DNA of 62,767 bases from the NCBI GenBank assembly GCA_011390805.1, contig JAABRT010000016.1, positions 1-62,767 on the forward strand, read 5' to 3'. The notes beneath the pieces were generated by a model that saw only the letters and a program-made list of their open reading frames with translations, searched no databases and was not told the DNA's origin. The position numbers were made by a program, and so were the translations under genes. Shown here in pieces: positions 1-7,970 of this stretch (position 1 is its first letter; each line of letters starts with the position of its first letter). Origin of the DNA: Gemmatimonas sp. (GTDB taxonomy: Bacteria; Gemmatimonadota; Gemmatimonadetes; Gemmatimonadales; Gemmatimonadaceae).

Positions 1-242
1 AAGAGGTTGAGGCAGGCCGAGTGGTATTCGGGAAAGGTGTGCACGGTGAGATGCGATTCCGCGAGCATGCACAAGCCGGTGACACCGCCCGGTTCGGGGA
101 ACTGATGCCACTGCGCTTCACCCACAGGGTGCAGCGAGAGGTCGCGCACGATCGCGTCGAAAAGATCCTTGAGCTGTGAGATGCTGGTAAGGCGTGCGGC
201 ATCGCAGCCGTACGCCTCCACCATGATTTCACGACCGATCAT
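1..242 (-). CDS. speD: S-adenosylmethionine decarboxylase, bacterial SpeD type (3' end off window)
   Basis: This makes decarboxylated AdoMet, the aminopropyl donor for spermidine synthesis. The visible N-terminal 80 residues hold the self-processing site AESHLTVHTFPEY. With the ATG at 242 the Glu-Ser cleavage pair falls at residues 62-63 and the following His at 68, the same numbering as the Thermotoga maritima enzyme, which strongly supports this start over the internal ATG at 224. Ser63 would become the pyruvoyl cofactor after serinolysis. The reading frame continues past position 1, so the C-terminal part, including the expected catalytic Cys, is not visible. The spermidine synthase gene may lie beyond the left edge. 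Confidence 0.9.
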   Translation of the reverse strand, partial: MIGREIMVEAYGCDAARLTSISQLKDLFDAIVRDLSLHPVGEAQWHQFPEPGGVTGLCMLAESHLTVHTFPEYHSACLNL

Positions 243-266
243 GACTCATGCACGCTTGAGACCACG

Positions 267-1301
267 TCAGGACTGCGCGCCGCCGCAGATGTTGCAGAAC
301 TTGGACACCGACGGAATGGACTTGCCGCAGTGAATGCAGAACTTGGTTTCACCGGTAACCGCGGACGGAGCAGCGGCTGCACCGTCAGTTGGCGCGGCGG
401 GCGCTGCCGGTTGCGCAGGTTGCGCAGGTTGTGCCGGCGCGGCCGCACCACGGAACGCGTCGGCCATCATGCCACCAATGCCAACGCCCGCGCCAAGCCC
501 TACTCCCATGCCGGCCAGTCCGCCCTCGTTGGCCGCGGCAATGGGAATCGATTGCGCCGCCTGATACTGCGCGTACTGACGCAGGTCGCCCACCATGTTC
601 ATGGAAATGCGCTCGTCCAGACGCTTCTGCAACTCGTCGGGCAGCGAAAGGTTTTCTACGGTGAACGTGGAAAGCTCCAATCCGTAGCTCGCGAACTGCG
701 GCGCCAACTCGGCGGCAATCAACGTCGCCAACGCGGCCTGATTGGCGGCCATGTCGAGAAACGGCACATCGGCTTTGGCAAAGGCGGTGGTGAACGATGT
801 GATCACCGCATTACGCAGCTGCGGCTCCAGCTCACTGGCTTCGTACTGCGCCTGCGTGCCCGCCACATTCGTGTGAAACGCCAGCGGATTCACCAGCCGG
901 TAGCTGTACACACCAAAGCCGCGCAAACGGACCGCACCAAACTCCTTGTCACGAATCGTGATGGGCTGCTGCGTGCCCCACCGCTGATTGGTTTGCAGGC
1001 GCGTGGAGAAGAAGTACAAATCGCTCTTGAACGGCGACTGAAACAGCTTGTCCCAGTTCTTGAGATTGGTGAGCAGCGGAAGCGTATTGGTGTTGAGCTT
1101 GAACAAGCCGGGGCCGAACGCATCGGCGGCCTTGCCCTCGTTCACAAACAGCGCCATCTGCGACTCGCGCACAGTGAGCGCAGCGCCGTTCTGGATTTCC
1201 ATATCGCGCATGGGGAAGCGCTCCATCAACACGCCCGGACCGTCCTCCGTCCATTGAATGACGTCAATGAATTGCTTCTTCAGGAAGTCACCGAATGACA
1301 T
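267..1301 (-). CDS. SPFH-domain protein with C-terminal zinc ribbon (YdjI-like)
   Basis: The protein has 344 residues. The first ~250 form an SPFH/band-7-like domain of the YdjI or 'virion core protein' type, starting with the characteristic MSFGDFLKKQFIDVI. It is followed by a low-complexity Gly/Ala then Pro/Ala linker (about 253-313) and a zinc ribbon with Cys322/Cys325 and Cys336/Cys339. There is no signal peptide or transmembrane segment, so it is probably cytoplasmic and membrane-associated. Family relatives in Bacillus (YdjI) act with phage-shock-type membrane stress proteins, but no PspA homologue lies next to it here. The ATG at 1301 is preceded by GGAGG at good spacing. Confidence 0.85.
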   Translation of the reverse strand: MSFGDFLKKQFIDVIQWTEDGPGVLMERFPMRDMEIQNGAALTVRESQMALFVNEGKAADAFGPGLFKLNTNTLPLLTNLKNWDKLFQSPFKSDLYFFSTRLQTNQRWGTQQPITIRDKEFGAVRLRGFGVYSYRLVNPLAFHTNVAGTQAQYEASELEPQLRNAVITSFTTAFAKADVPFLDMAANQAALATLIAAELAPQFASYGLELSTFTVENLSLPDELQKRLDERISMNMVGDLRQYAQYQAAQSIPIAAANEGGLAGMGVGLGAGVGIGGMMADAFRGAAAPAQPAQPAQPAAPAAPTDGAAAAPSAVTGETKFCIHCGKSIPSVSKFCNICGGAQS

Positions 1302-1413
1302 GACCAGCCTCCATGCAAACAGGGGTACCGACAGGGTGCGGAGAGCGCCGTGTCAGGCGCGACAACCATGATGTTAGGGTGCCAGCGCCGTTGAGGCAAA
1401 TACGCAGTACTGA

Positions 1414-2394
1414 TCAAATGGTGTCAGCGTCTGGCGCGGGCGACACCACCAGGTGCAGTGCAGTGCCCCACGGATCGGTCACGCTTACGCTGCCGTCGCT
1501 GTGTGACACCGCCGCCAACTGTGCGGCGCGCACCCGGGACAGGATCTGAGCGCGGGCTTGCTCAACAGGCAACACGAGATCCCAGCGCAGCAGACGGGCG
1601 TGGTCGGCCGTAGGCGCGGTGGCACCAGGGCCGGCCCACGTGTTGATGCCGAGGTGGTGATGATAACCGCCGGCCGACAGGAAACGGGCACCGGGATAGG
1701 ATCGCTGCGTCACATCAAAGCCGATCACATCGCGATAGAACGTCGTGGCCACCTCAAGGTCACCAACATGCAAATGCACATGCCCGATGCAGCTATGCTC
1801 CGGCATGCCCCGGTACGATTCCTCTCCCGCCGCATCGACCAGCGAAGCAACATCAAGCGGCAGCGAGGCCATTTCCACCTGCCCGTGCGACACCTGCCAC
1901 TGCGCGCGCGGTCGATCGGCGTAGACTTCCACACCAAGTCCATCCGGGTCGTGCAGATAGAGTGCTTCGCTCACCAGATGGTCGGCGCTGCCCACGTGCT
2001 CGCCGCGCGCGGCGAGATGTACAATCAGCTGCCCAAGCGCCGCACGATCGGGGAGCAGCCACGCAACATGAAACAAGCCGAGCCGACCGCGCGAGGGCAT
2101 TGCTGCCACACCCGGTCGTTCATGCAGTGTGAGCAGCGTGCCGTTGCTTTGATGGTTTGCGTTATCGGTGTGCAGCGCTGGCGCACTGCCAGCCCCGAGC
2201 ATCGCCACATCAGACGCGTGCGTGATCACGCGTGCGCCGAGCACGTCACGATACCAGGCGATCGAACGATCGAGATTGGCAACCGCGAGATGGACACCGC
2301 CTACCTGTGTGCTGTCGGGCAACGGAACAGGTGCGCTGTTGTCGTAGCTGCTGTCGTGGCTGTCATCGTTGCTGCTGCTCGCATCGGCGGTCAT
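1414..2394 (-). CDS. VOC-family ring-cleavage dioxygenase-like protein (CatE type)
   Basis: The protein has 326 residues and two vicinal-oxygen-chelate modules. The first opens with GGVHLAVANLDRSIAWYRDV (about residue 33) and contains the GVEVYADRP motif. The second opens with GHVHLHVGDLEVATTFYRDV and contains YHHHLGINTW. This two-module layout with the 'YHHH-G-NTW' signature is that of Bacillus CatE/YfiE-like catechol 2,3-dioxygenase family proteins. The substrate cannot be read from sequence. It starts with ATG at 2394. The stop codon of the rhodanese gene lies 9 bases upstream on the same strand, so the two are probably co-transcribed. Confidence 0.85.
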   Translation of the reverse strand: MTADASSSNDDSHDSSYDNSAPVPLPDSTQVGGVHLAVANLDRSIAWYRDVLGARVITHASDVAMLGAGSAPALHTDNANHQSNGTLLTLHERPGVAAMPSRGRLGLFHVAWLLPDRAALGQLIVHLAARGEHVGSADHLVSEALYLHDPDGLGVEVYADRPRAQWQVSHGQVEMASLPLDVASLVDAAGEESYRGMPEHSCIGHVHLHVGDLEVATTFYRDVIGFDVTQRSYPGARFLSAGGYHHHLGINTWAGPGATAPTADHARLLRWDLVLPVEQARAQILSRVRAAQLAAVSHSDGSVSVTDPWGTALHLVVSPAPDADTI

Positions 2395-2403
2395 GGCGCT
2401 GAG

Positions 2404-3363
2404 CTAGTTGTCGCGTGACGCGCGCACGGGCGGTTCAGGCTTCACGATGGGTCGGGATCGATCGGCCGACCATTCGTACCAGCTGCCGTCGTAGTTGCGC
2501 ACATCGCGAAAGCCCAGTTCGCGCAGCGCGAGCACAGCAAAGGCGGAGCGCACACCACCTACGCAATACGCGATCACCGGTTGCTCAGGGTTGAGTCCTT
2601 TAGCACGCAGGCGGGCGAGGGCCGCGTCGGAGCGATCGAGCCGTCCGTCAGCCGTCAGCAAGTCGGACCAGAACAGATGCACAGCCTGTGGAATGTGACC
2701 CGTTCGCGGCGGAAAATATCGTCGCGAGCCGTTGAACTCGTCCTCGGTGCGTGTGTCGAGCACGGTAATGCCAGCTGATGCGGCGTTGGCTACGGCGTCT
2801 GCATCTGCACGCAGTCCGGGTACAATGTTGGCCACAAACGATCCGTGTTCCACGCGCGGTGCCTCACGTGTGCTGAGGCCGTTGGCCTGGGTCCACGCAC
2901 CATAGCCGCCGTCAAGAATCGCAACCTTCTGATGCCCGAGGTACCGCAGCATCCACGCAATGCGCCCTTCTTCTCCCCACCCCTCATGCGCGGCGCCGTA
3001 CACGACCACCGTGCGCTGCTGCTCAACACCAAGGCCGGCCATGTCGTCAGCCAGCTCCGACGTGTTTGACTTGAGCTTGCCGGTGCGTCCCCATCCATCG
3101 CGGTAATCGAGCCAGCTCACCCGCACGGCACCGGGTAAATGACCACGGTTGTAGTCGGACGCGGATCGCGCATCGAGCAGCGTGAGGGTATCCAGATCGG
3201 CGCCAAGCATTGCCTGAACGGACACAAAATACGACGATGTTGGCGGGGGCATCTCCTGCTCCGCGAGTGATGCGCTCCCGGATTGCGCACGCGCACAGAG
3301 AGGGGATGATGTTGCCAGCGCAACAGTTACGAACAGCGTAGTGCACAGCGGCGGCAGTCGCAT
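2404..3363 (-). CDS. Exported sulfurtransferase (two rhodanese domains)
   Basis: The protein has 319 residues with a Sec-type signal peptide (about 1-26, ending CARAQ), so it is periplasmic. It has two rhodanese domains. The first has the structural motif LDARSASDYNRGHLPGA, but the position of the catalytic Cys reads VVVYGAAHEGWG, so that domain should be inactive. The second has the active loop AYCVGGVRS with Cys267. This inactive-active tandem is standard for thiosulfate/3-mercaptopyruvate sulfurtransferases. The CVGGVRS loop differs from the CRVGVTA and CGSGVTA loops of well-studied members, so the donor is uncertain. Start ATG at 3363; it probably heads an operon with the VOC gene. Confidence 0.88.
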   Translation of the reverse strand: MRLPPLCTTLFVTVALATSSPLCARAQSGSASLAEQEMPPPTSSYFVSVQAMLGADLDTLTLLDARSASDYNRGHLPGAVRVSWLDYRDGWGRTGKLKSNTSELADDMAGLGVEQQRTVVVYGAAHEGWGEEGRIAWMLRYLGHQKVAILDGGYGAWTQANGLSTREAPRVEHGSFVANIVPGLRADADAVANAASAGITVLDTRTEDEFNGSRRYFPPRTGHIPQAVHLFWSDLLTADGRLDRSDAALARLRAKGLNPEQPVIAYCVGGVRSAFAVLALRELGFRDVRNYDGSWYEWSADRSRPIVKPEPPVRASRDN

Positions 3364-3400
3364 GCGCTAACAATACAGCGCGTGACGCGGGAGCGCACGG

Positions 3401-3460
3401 GCACGTACTTGAGCGCCCTGGAGCGTACTTGAGCGCCCTGGCACGCACCGGAACGACTTG
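3401..3460. repeat. 20-bp tandem repeat, about 3 units
   Basis: Two near-identical 20-base units (3401-3420 and 3421-3440, sharing CGTACTTGAGCGCCCTG) are followed by a degenerate third unit (3441-3460). They fill the gap between the exported rhodanese and the lipoprotein gene, upstream of the rhodanese start. No function is evident. Confidence 0.7.
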
Positions 3461-3496
3461 GGCCCCCGGGAGCGCACGCGACCGCGTGGAAGCCTG

Positions 3497-4117
3497 CTAG
3501 GGCGCGTTCCCCGCAGCCGGCAGCGGCGTAATGACCACGCCCTCCGCGCTGGCGGTCCCCGAGCCGGAAATCGCCACGCGCACGCGCCACGCCATGCGAC
3601 AATGCTCGCCGCAGGAGCGGGCGATGAGGAGTGATGCCGCGCGACCGTCCGGATCCGCGGTCACCGCGCCCACCTCCACCAGTCCCGCCGACCGTGGATA
3701 CTGCCTGAAAAAGGCCTTCCACCCGTCAACATGCTCGGCGAACAGTTGTTCGAGTTCCCGCAGCGTAATGCGGTGCTGCGTCAAGGGTGGCGGCGTTGCG
3801 ATCACGCGCACATGCGTCTCACCGCGCTCGGAAAATACTGGGCCTTCGTTGAGCGAGTCGGAAAAAATCACGACTGACGCGGCACGTTCGCGCTCCAGAA
3901 ACAGGGCGCGCAGGGCCACCCGTTGCACGTCTGCGGTGAGTGCCGCGCTGGGTGGCACCGCTGTCTGCGACTCAGACGGCGCGCAGGCGCTGCCGAGCAG
4001 TGCGGCGCAGCTCAGTGCGATCACAAGCCCAATCGTCCCCTGCCGCGCGGGGTGTTGGCGTGACGCGCCGTGGCGTGACGCAACATGACGTGGGCAACCG
4101 GGGAGTGTTTGGTACAT
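3497..4117 (-). CDS. Putative lipoprotein, unknown function
   Basis: The protein has 206 residues if it starts at the ATG at 4117. A basic N-terminus of about 30 residues, a hydrophobic stretch and the lipobox LGSAC mark a lipoprotein signal. The reading frame stays open further upstream, but that part has no signal logic. The mature part has no family I recognise. It contains a predicted helix-rich middle (VDGWKAFFRQYPRSAGLVEVG) and a region with two Cys (ARSCGEHCRM) that could form a disulphide in the periplasm. It is divergent from the Ser/Thr kinase gene, with a 196-base shared upstream region. Confidence 0.65.
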   Translation of the reverse strand: MYQTLPGCPRHVASRHGASRQHPARQGTIGLVIALSCAALLGSACAPSESQTAVPPSAALTADVQRVALRALFLERERAASVVIFSDSLNEGPVFSERGETHVRVIATPPPLTQHRITLRELEQLFAEHVDGWKAFFRQYPRSAGLVEVGAVTADPDGRAASLLIARSCGEHCRMAWRVRVAISGSGTASAEGVVITPLPAAGNAP

Positions 4118-4204
4118 GCGCAGTAACGCTTGACACCGGCGATTGATTCCCGATCGGGCGCAACAACGCGCGAGAGGTGAGCGATTGTGCAACGAACCGC
4201 CGCT

Positions 4205-4234
4205 CATGCACGCGCATGCACGTTCATGCACGCT
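4205..4234. repeat. Three direct 10-bp repeats (CATGCACG core)
   Basis: The octamer CATGCACG occurs three times with exact 10-base spacing (4205, 4215, 4225), that is, on one face of the helix. It lies in the divergent control region between the lipoprotein gene and the kinase, about 80 bases before the kinase start. It could be a set of operator half-sites. A single copy also occurs at 246, just upstream of speD. Confidence 0.5.
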
Positions 4235-4313
4235 CAAGACTGGCGCCTCCGGCCTTTGCATCGCACTTTGCAGGCATGCGTCCGCTATCCGCATCTCACC
4301 GCGTCGCGTCGGC

Positions 4314-5447
4314 ATGACGCAGCCTCAACTTCAGCAGCTGTTTTCGCTGTTTGACGAGGCGGTAAATCTGGACAGCGCAGGGCGCGCCGAGCTGCTGGGC
4401 AGATTGCGGGCCACAGATTACGCGCTGGCCGATGAGCTGCAACGCATGCTCGCGGTAGACGATGGTGCATCGCGCGAAATCAGACGCGTGGTGGCCGACG
4501 GTGCACACAGTGCCACGCACTCCATTGATGCGTTCGCGGCTGGTGACGCGATTGATGGCTACACGCTGCTGCAGGAAATCGGCGCCGGAGGAATGGGCAC
4601 GGTGTACAGGGCGCGGCGCATCGCCAGTCACGCCCCCCCGGCAGATGCACGCGGCGCACAGCAGTCGGAAGCAGCCGATGTCGCCATCAAAGTGATGCGT
4701 CCGGGCATGGGTAGCACGGAGCTGCACCGTCGGTTTGCGCGTGAGCGCAATGTGCTGTCGCGATTGAATCATCCGGGCGTCAGCCGTTTGCATTCATCGG
4801 GTGTGACCGCCAGCGGCTTGCCGTACTACGTGATGGATTATATCCCGTCGCGTCCGCTCGACGTGTACTGCGCGCAAACCCGGGCCTCGCTGCGCACGCG
4901 TGTTGCCCTGCTCGACGCGACATGTCGCATCGTGGCGCACGCGCACACGCATGACATCCTGCACCGTGATCTCAAGCCGTCCAATATTCTCGTCACGGAG
5001 CGCGACGGACGTGTGCGTCCGGTTGTCATAGATTTTGGCATCGCGCACGCCCTTGATCAGGAGGGCAATGACGAACAGCTCACAATCATCGGCAAGGCTC
5101 CCGGCACACCCGCCTACATGAGTCCCGAGCAGCGTATGCTTTCATCGGCCGACCTTGACGGTCGTTGTGACGTGTACGGATTGGGCGTGGTACTGTTTGA
5201 GTTGCTCACCGGCTCGTTGCCGGGTGATGATCCACGTCCGAGCGCGTTTGTCGCGTCTTTGGGCGACGGCGCACAGGCGGTGGCCGAACAGCGCCAGACC
5301 ACTCCGGCACAGCTGGACAGCGTGCTTCGCGATGTGCTCGACCGGATTACCGTACGCGCCCTGGAATCGGACCGACGGTATCGCTACGACAGCGCCGAAG
5401 ACATGGCCGATGCGCTGGAGCGCGTACTGGAATCGCGCGCGCTCTGA
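4314..5447 (+). CDS. Soluble Hanks-type Ser/Thr protein kinase
   Basis: The protein has 377 residues. An N-terminal helical segment (about 1-80) with QQLFSLFDEAVNLD resembles those of kinases found next to TIGR02999 sigma factors. The kinase domain is complete: glycine loop IGAGGMGTVY (89-98), Lys126 in AIKV, HRDLKPSN with catalytic Asp219, DFG at 240-242 and the activation-loop end MSPEQ (about 269-273). There is no transmembrane helix or sensor domain, and the protein ends soon after the kinase fold. I chose the ATG at 4314 because the open frame upstream of it is compositionally unlike protein and the MTQPQLQQL start matches the family. It is convergent with the ECF sigma gene, with 10 bases between them. 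Confidence 0.93.
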   Translation: MTQPQLQQLFSLFDEAVNLDSAGRAELLGRLRATDYALADELQRMLAVDDGASREIRRVVADGAHSATHSIDAFAAGDAIDGYTLLQEIGAGGMGTVYRARRIASHAPPADARGAQQSEAADVAIKVMRPGMGSTELHRRFARERNVLSRLNHPGVSRLHSSGVTASGLPYYVMDYIPSRPLDVYCAQTRASLRTRVALLDATCRIVAHAHTHDILHRDLKPSNILVTERDGRVRPVVIDFGIAHALDQEGNDEQLTIIGKAPGTPAYMSPEQRMLSSADLDGRCDVYGLGVVLFELLTGSLPGDDPRPSAFVASLGDGAQAVAEQRQTTPAQLDSVLRDVLDRITVRALESDRRYRYDSAEDMADALERVLESRAL

Positions 5448-5457
5448 GGGCGCATGT

Positions 5458-6015
5458 TCACCGCAGACGTGTTGCCAGCCACGCTTTACCGGCGCGCAGT
5501 TCCCGCTCTACCGTAGATACTGAGATATCCAATACTTCGGCCACTTCCGATTGTGTGAGTCCGGCAAAAAACACCAGCTCGACCACGCGTGCCTTGCGCG
5601 CGTCTACCGTGGCCAGCAGCTCCAGGCTGCGATCGAGTTCCAGAATGTCTTCGTCCTGATCGGCATCACTGGCCAGCTCTTCGTTCAGGGTAACGGAAAC
5701 CCGCACGCCACCACGCTTTTCCCGCGAGCGGGCCTTGGCGTGATCCACCAATACGCGGCGCATGGTTTCCGAGGCCAGCGCAAAAAAGTGTGCGCGATCA
5801 TTGAGTGCCAACTGTGCACCCGCCAGCCGCTGATACGCTTCGTGCACCAGCTCCGTGGGCTGCAGTGTGTGACCGTCGGCCTCGGCGCGCATGCGGTTGG
5901 CCGCCACGCGACGCAGCTCATCATATACCAGCGGCAGCAAGTGATTAACGGCATCACTGTCGCCGGTGCGCCACTGCTGGATGAGCTGCGTAACGGTAGA
6001 AGGAGTTGCGTTCAT
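5458..6015 (-). CDS. ECF sigma factor, TIGR02999-like family
   Basis: The protein has 185 residues: sigma region 2 (about 20-90) and region 4 with the helix-turn-helix (about 145-178, LTQSEVAEVLDISVSTVERE). Region 2.2 reads LQPTELVHEAY (51-61) in place of the acidic D-x-E-D motif of ordinary ECF sigmas, and Thr54 sits in that stretch. In Vibrio parahaemolyticus EcfP, a sigma factor missing the acidic motif is switched on by phosphorylation of a Thr there by the linked kinase PknT. Here the neighbour is a Ser/Thr kinase and no anti-sigma is adjacent, so control by phosphorylation is likely. The start is the ATG at 6015. Confidence 0.92.
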   Translation of the reverse strand: MNATPSTVTQLIQQWRTGDSDAVNHLLPLVYDELRRVAANRMRAEADGHTLQPTELVHEAYQRLAGAQLALNDRAHFFALASETMRRVLVDHAKARSREKRGGVRVSVTLNEELASDADQDEDILELDRSLELLATVDARKARVVELVFFAGLTQSEVAEVLDISVSTVERELRAGKAWLATRLR

Positions 6016-6065
6016 AGTGAGAAAGTACGCTGGGGAATGTCTTCGCGCGAACGATTGGGCACGCT

Positions 6066-6620
6066 TCAACGAATCTGATTGACCGTGTAGTGGAGCCGTA
6101 CCTGACAGCTCCCTGACCCAAGGCTGATGGTGCGTGGCCCCTGCCCGGACCATGCGCCGTCCCGATACGAGTGGGCGGCCGTGCGCGTCGCGTTGTTCAT
6201 GCGCGAATCGTTGTACGTCGCGCCGATGAGCGGTTTATCCCGCTCGCTGGCAGTCAGCTCAACCGTGACCTGCTGCCCGGTGTTCGCGGCTGCCGTGAGC
6301 GTGCTGCGTCCAAGCGCTGCAGTACGATCGCCGTCGCCCAGTGTGTGACTGCGGTTGTGCACGGTTACGGCGTTCGCCCAGCTGGGAAGCGCTCGAACAC
6401 GGAAGTGAAAATCTCCGTCGCCCTCAATACCGTCGCAATCCTTGATCACTTCCACATAGTTGAAATCGATCTGCAGCATCGTTGTGGTTACCACTGGTTC
6501 TGGCTGCGGTTGAGGTTCCGGGGCCGGGCCCATTGCGCTGTCGGTGGTGCAGGCGGTCAACGACACCAGCAACAGGGCGCTGGCCGACAGGGAGTTGAGG
6601 CGTTCGTGTGGACGTGGCAT
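6066..6620 (-). CDS. Putative lipoprotein, unknown function
   Basis: The protein has 184 residues. A basic N-terminus, hydrophobic stretch and lipobox SLTAC give lipidation at about residue 24, followed by a Pro/Gln-rich tether. The mature domain (about 50-184) has alternating hydrophobic residues suggestive of a beta sandwich and two Cys (IKDCDGIEGDGDF and SGSCQVRLHY) near its ends. I do not recognise the family. The gene lies upstream of the ECF sigma gene on the same strand (50-base gap), so it may be co-transcribed or be part of the regulated output. The ATG at 6620 was chosen because the signal peptide follows it directly. Confidence 0.65.
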   Translation of the reverse strand: MPRPHERLNSLSASALLLVSLTACTTDSAMGPAPEPQPQPEPVVTTTMLQIDFNYVEVIKDCDGIEGDGDFHFRVRALPSWANAVTVHNRSHTLGDGDRTAALGRSTLTAAANTGQQVTVELTASERDKPLIGATYNDSRMNNATRTAAHSYRDGAWSGQGPRTISLGSGSCQVRLHYTVNQIR

Positions 6621-6707
6621 GTTTTTCTCCGCGTAGTGAGTGAGTGAACAACGATTTGTCATCCTCACCCCGCAGAGCGACAGCGTACAACATTTCCCCT
6701 CAACGCG

Positions 6708-7868
6708 TCACGCCAGCACCTCCGGCAGTACACGTGCAAAAGCGCGCATTTCGTCGGGCGTGCCCACACTCACACGCACCCACGTATCGTACGGTGGAAA
6801 CGCGCGCCCAACGAGAAACCCACGTTCCTCACACGCCTTCCTCACGGTGTTGGTTGGTCGCTGCGCGTCAAAGAAAATAAAGTTGGTTTGCGACGGTGTT
6901 TGCACACGACCTGATGCGGCAATTGCTGCACGCAGAATCTCCCGGGCTTCGGTGTTCTGCTGCACACAATACCGTGGCCAGTCAACATCATTCACCGCCG
7001 CGATTGCCGCACGTGCACTGAGCGCGTTGGGAGCGCCGGTCTTGAACCCCTCAAGCCGTGCGATGACATCAGGGTGCGCAATCGCAAAACCAATGCGACA
7101 ACCGGCGAGGCCGTGAATCTTGGAGGCAGTACGCAGCACAATCACATTTTCACCCTGCACTACCAGATCAATCATTGAGCGATACGACGGATCGGTCACG
7201 TACTCGTGGTACGCCTCATCAACCAGCACCGTGGTGCGTTTGGATGCACTTTTGACAAAATCACGCAGTGGCGCATCGGGCATGAGCGCGCCGGTGGGAT
7301 TGTTGGGGTTGCACACAAACACGAGTCCCGTGTTGGCCGTGATGCGTTGATCCATGGCATTGAGATCGTGTCCGTGCGCCGGATTCAGTGGAACCTTGTG
7401 CACCGTGCGGCCCATGTGCGTACCGTACGTTGACAGCGTTTCGAATGTGGGGTCGGCCGCGACCAGTTCTTTCCCGTCAATACCAAAGGCCAGCGCCGCG
7501 GTGCAGATGACTTCGTTCGATCCCTGCGTCACCATCACATATTCCGCCGGCACGCCCACGTGCGTTGCATACGTCTGCCTGAGCAGAGCAATCGCCGGAC
7601 TGCCATACTTGTTGTGCTCATCCCACGCGTCCATCAGCGCCTGCTTTGCACGCGGCGACATGCCAAACGGATTTTCGTTGGACTGCAATCGCACGGGGCC
7701 GGCAGCGGCACGCTCGGCGGCTACTGCCCGAGCGTATGACTCGAGCTCCTGATCGATAGGCGCGGTGCGGCGGCCCAGTGCCGGAAGCACCGAGGGCATA
7801 AGCAGCGCACCGCCCACACCCACAGAAGTTGTACGGAGCCAGGCGCGACGGGATAGCGGAGACGACAT
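6708..7868 (-). CDS. PLP-dependent aminotransferase (HisC-like) with Tat signal
   Basis: The protein has 386 residues. The N-terminus SRRAWLRTTS followed by a hydrophobic stretch ending near residue 32 is a twin-arginine signal, so the folded, cofactor-loaded enzyme is probably exported. The class I/II aminotransferase fold is complete: LQSNENPFG near residue 62, CNPNNPTG (about 186-193), DEAYHEY with the PLP-ring Asp and Tyr, and Lys250 in ASKIHGLAGCRIG for the Schiff base. The closest named family is histidinol-phosphate aminotransferase, but an exported copy outside a his operon argues for a different amino-group substrate. The ATG at 7868 is preferred to a GTG two codons upstream. Confidence 0.85.
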   Translation of the reverse strand: MSSPLSRRAWLRTTSVGVGGALLMPSVLPALGRRTAPIDQELESYARAVAAERAAAGPVRLQSNENPFGMSPRAKQALMDAWDEHNKYGSPAIALLRQTYATHVGVPAEYVMVTQGSNEVICTAALAFGIDGKELVAADPTFETLSTYGTHMGRTVHKVPLNPAHGHDLNAMDQRITANTGLVFVCNPNNPTGALMPDAPLRDFVKSASKRTTVLVDEAYHEYVTDPSYRSMIDLVVQGENVIVLRTASKIHGLAGCRIGFAIAHPDVIARLEGFKTGAPNALSARAAIAAVNDVDWPRYCVQQNTEAREILRAAIAASGRVQTPSQTNFIFFDAQRPTNTVRKACEERGFLVGRAFPPYDTWVRVSVGTPDEMRAFARVLPEVLA

Positions 7869-7970
7869 GCGCACAACCTCAGCGAAGGGGGTTTCACCCG
7901 GGGTTCGCCAGCAGGAACGGTCGCACGCAGGAAGTGGCGTGCGCCGTCGCTAATGTGCAGCCGTGTTCCG

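Noticed and set aside
330..1298. An open frame of 322 codons opposite the SPFH/zinc-ribbon gene
   Set aside because: It is the antisense image of a clear gene; the translation is Arg/His/Leu-rich with no recognisable motif.
1558..2418. A 286-codon frame opposite the VOC gene
   Set aside because: Antisense to a clear two-module VOC protein; no domain and poor amino-acid composition.
4143..4313. An N-terminal extension of 57 residues for the Ser/Thr kinase
   Set aside because: It contains the CATGCACG repeats and Cys/His/Arg-rich text unlike the rest of the protein; the family start is at 4314.
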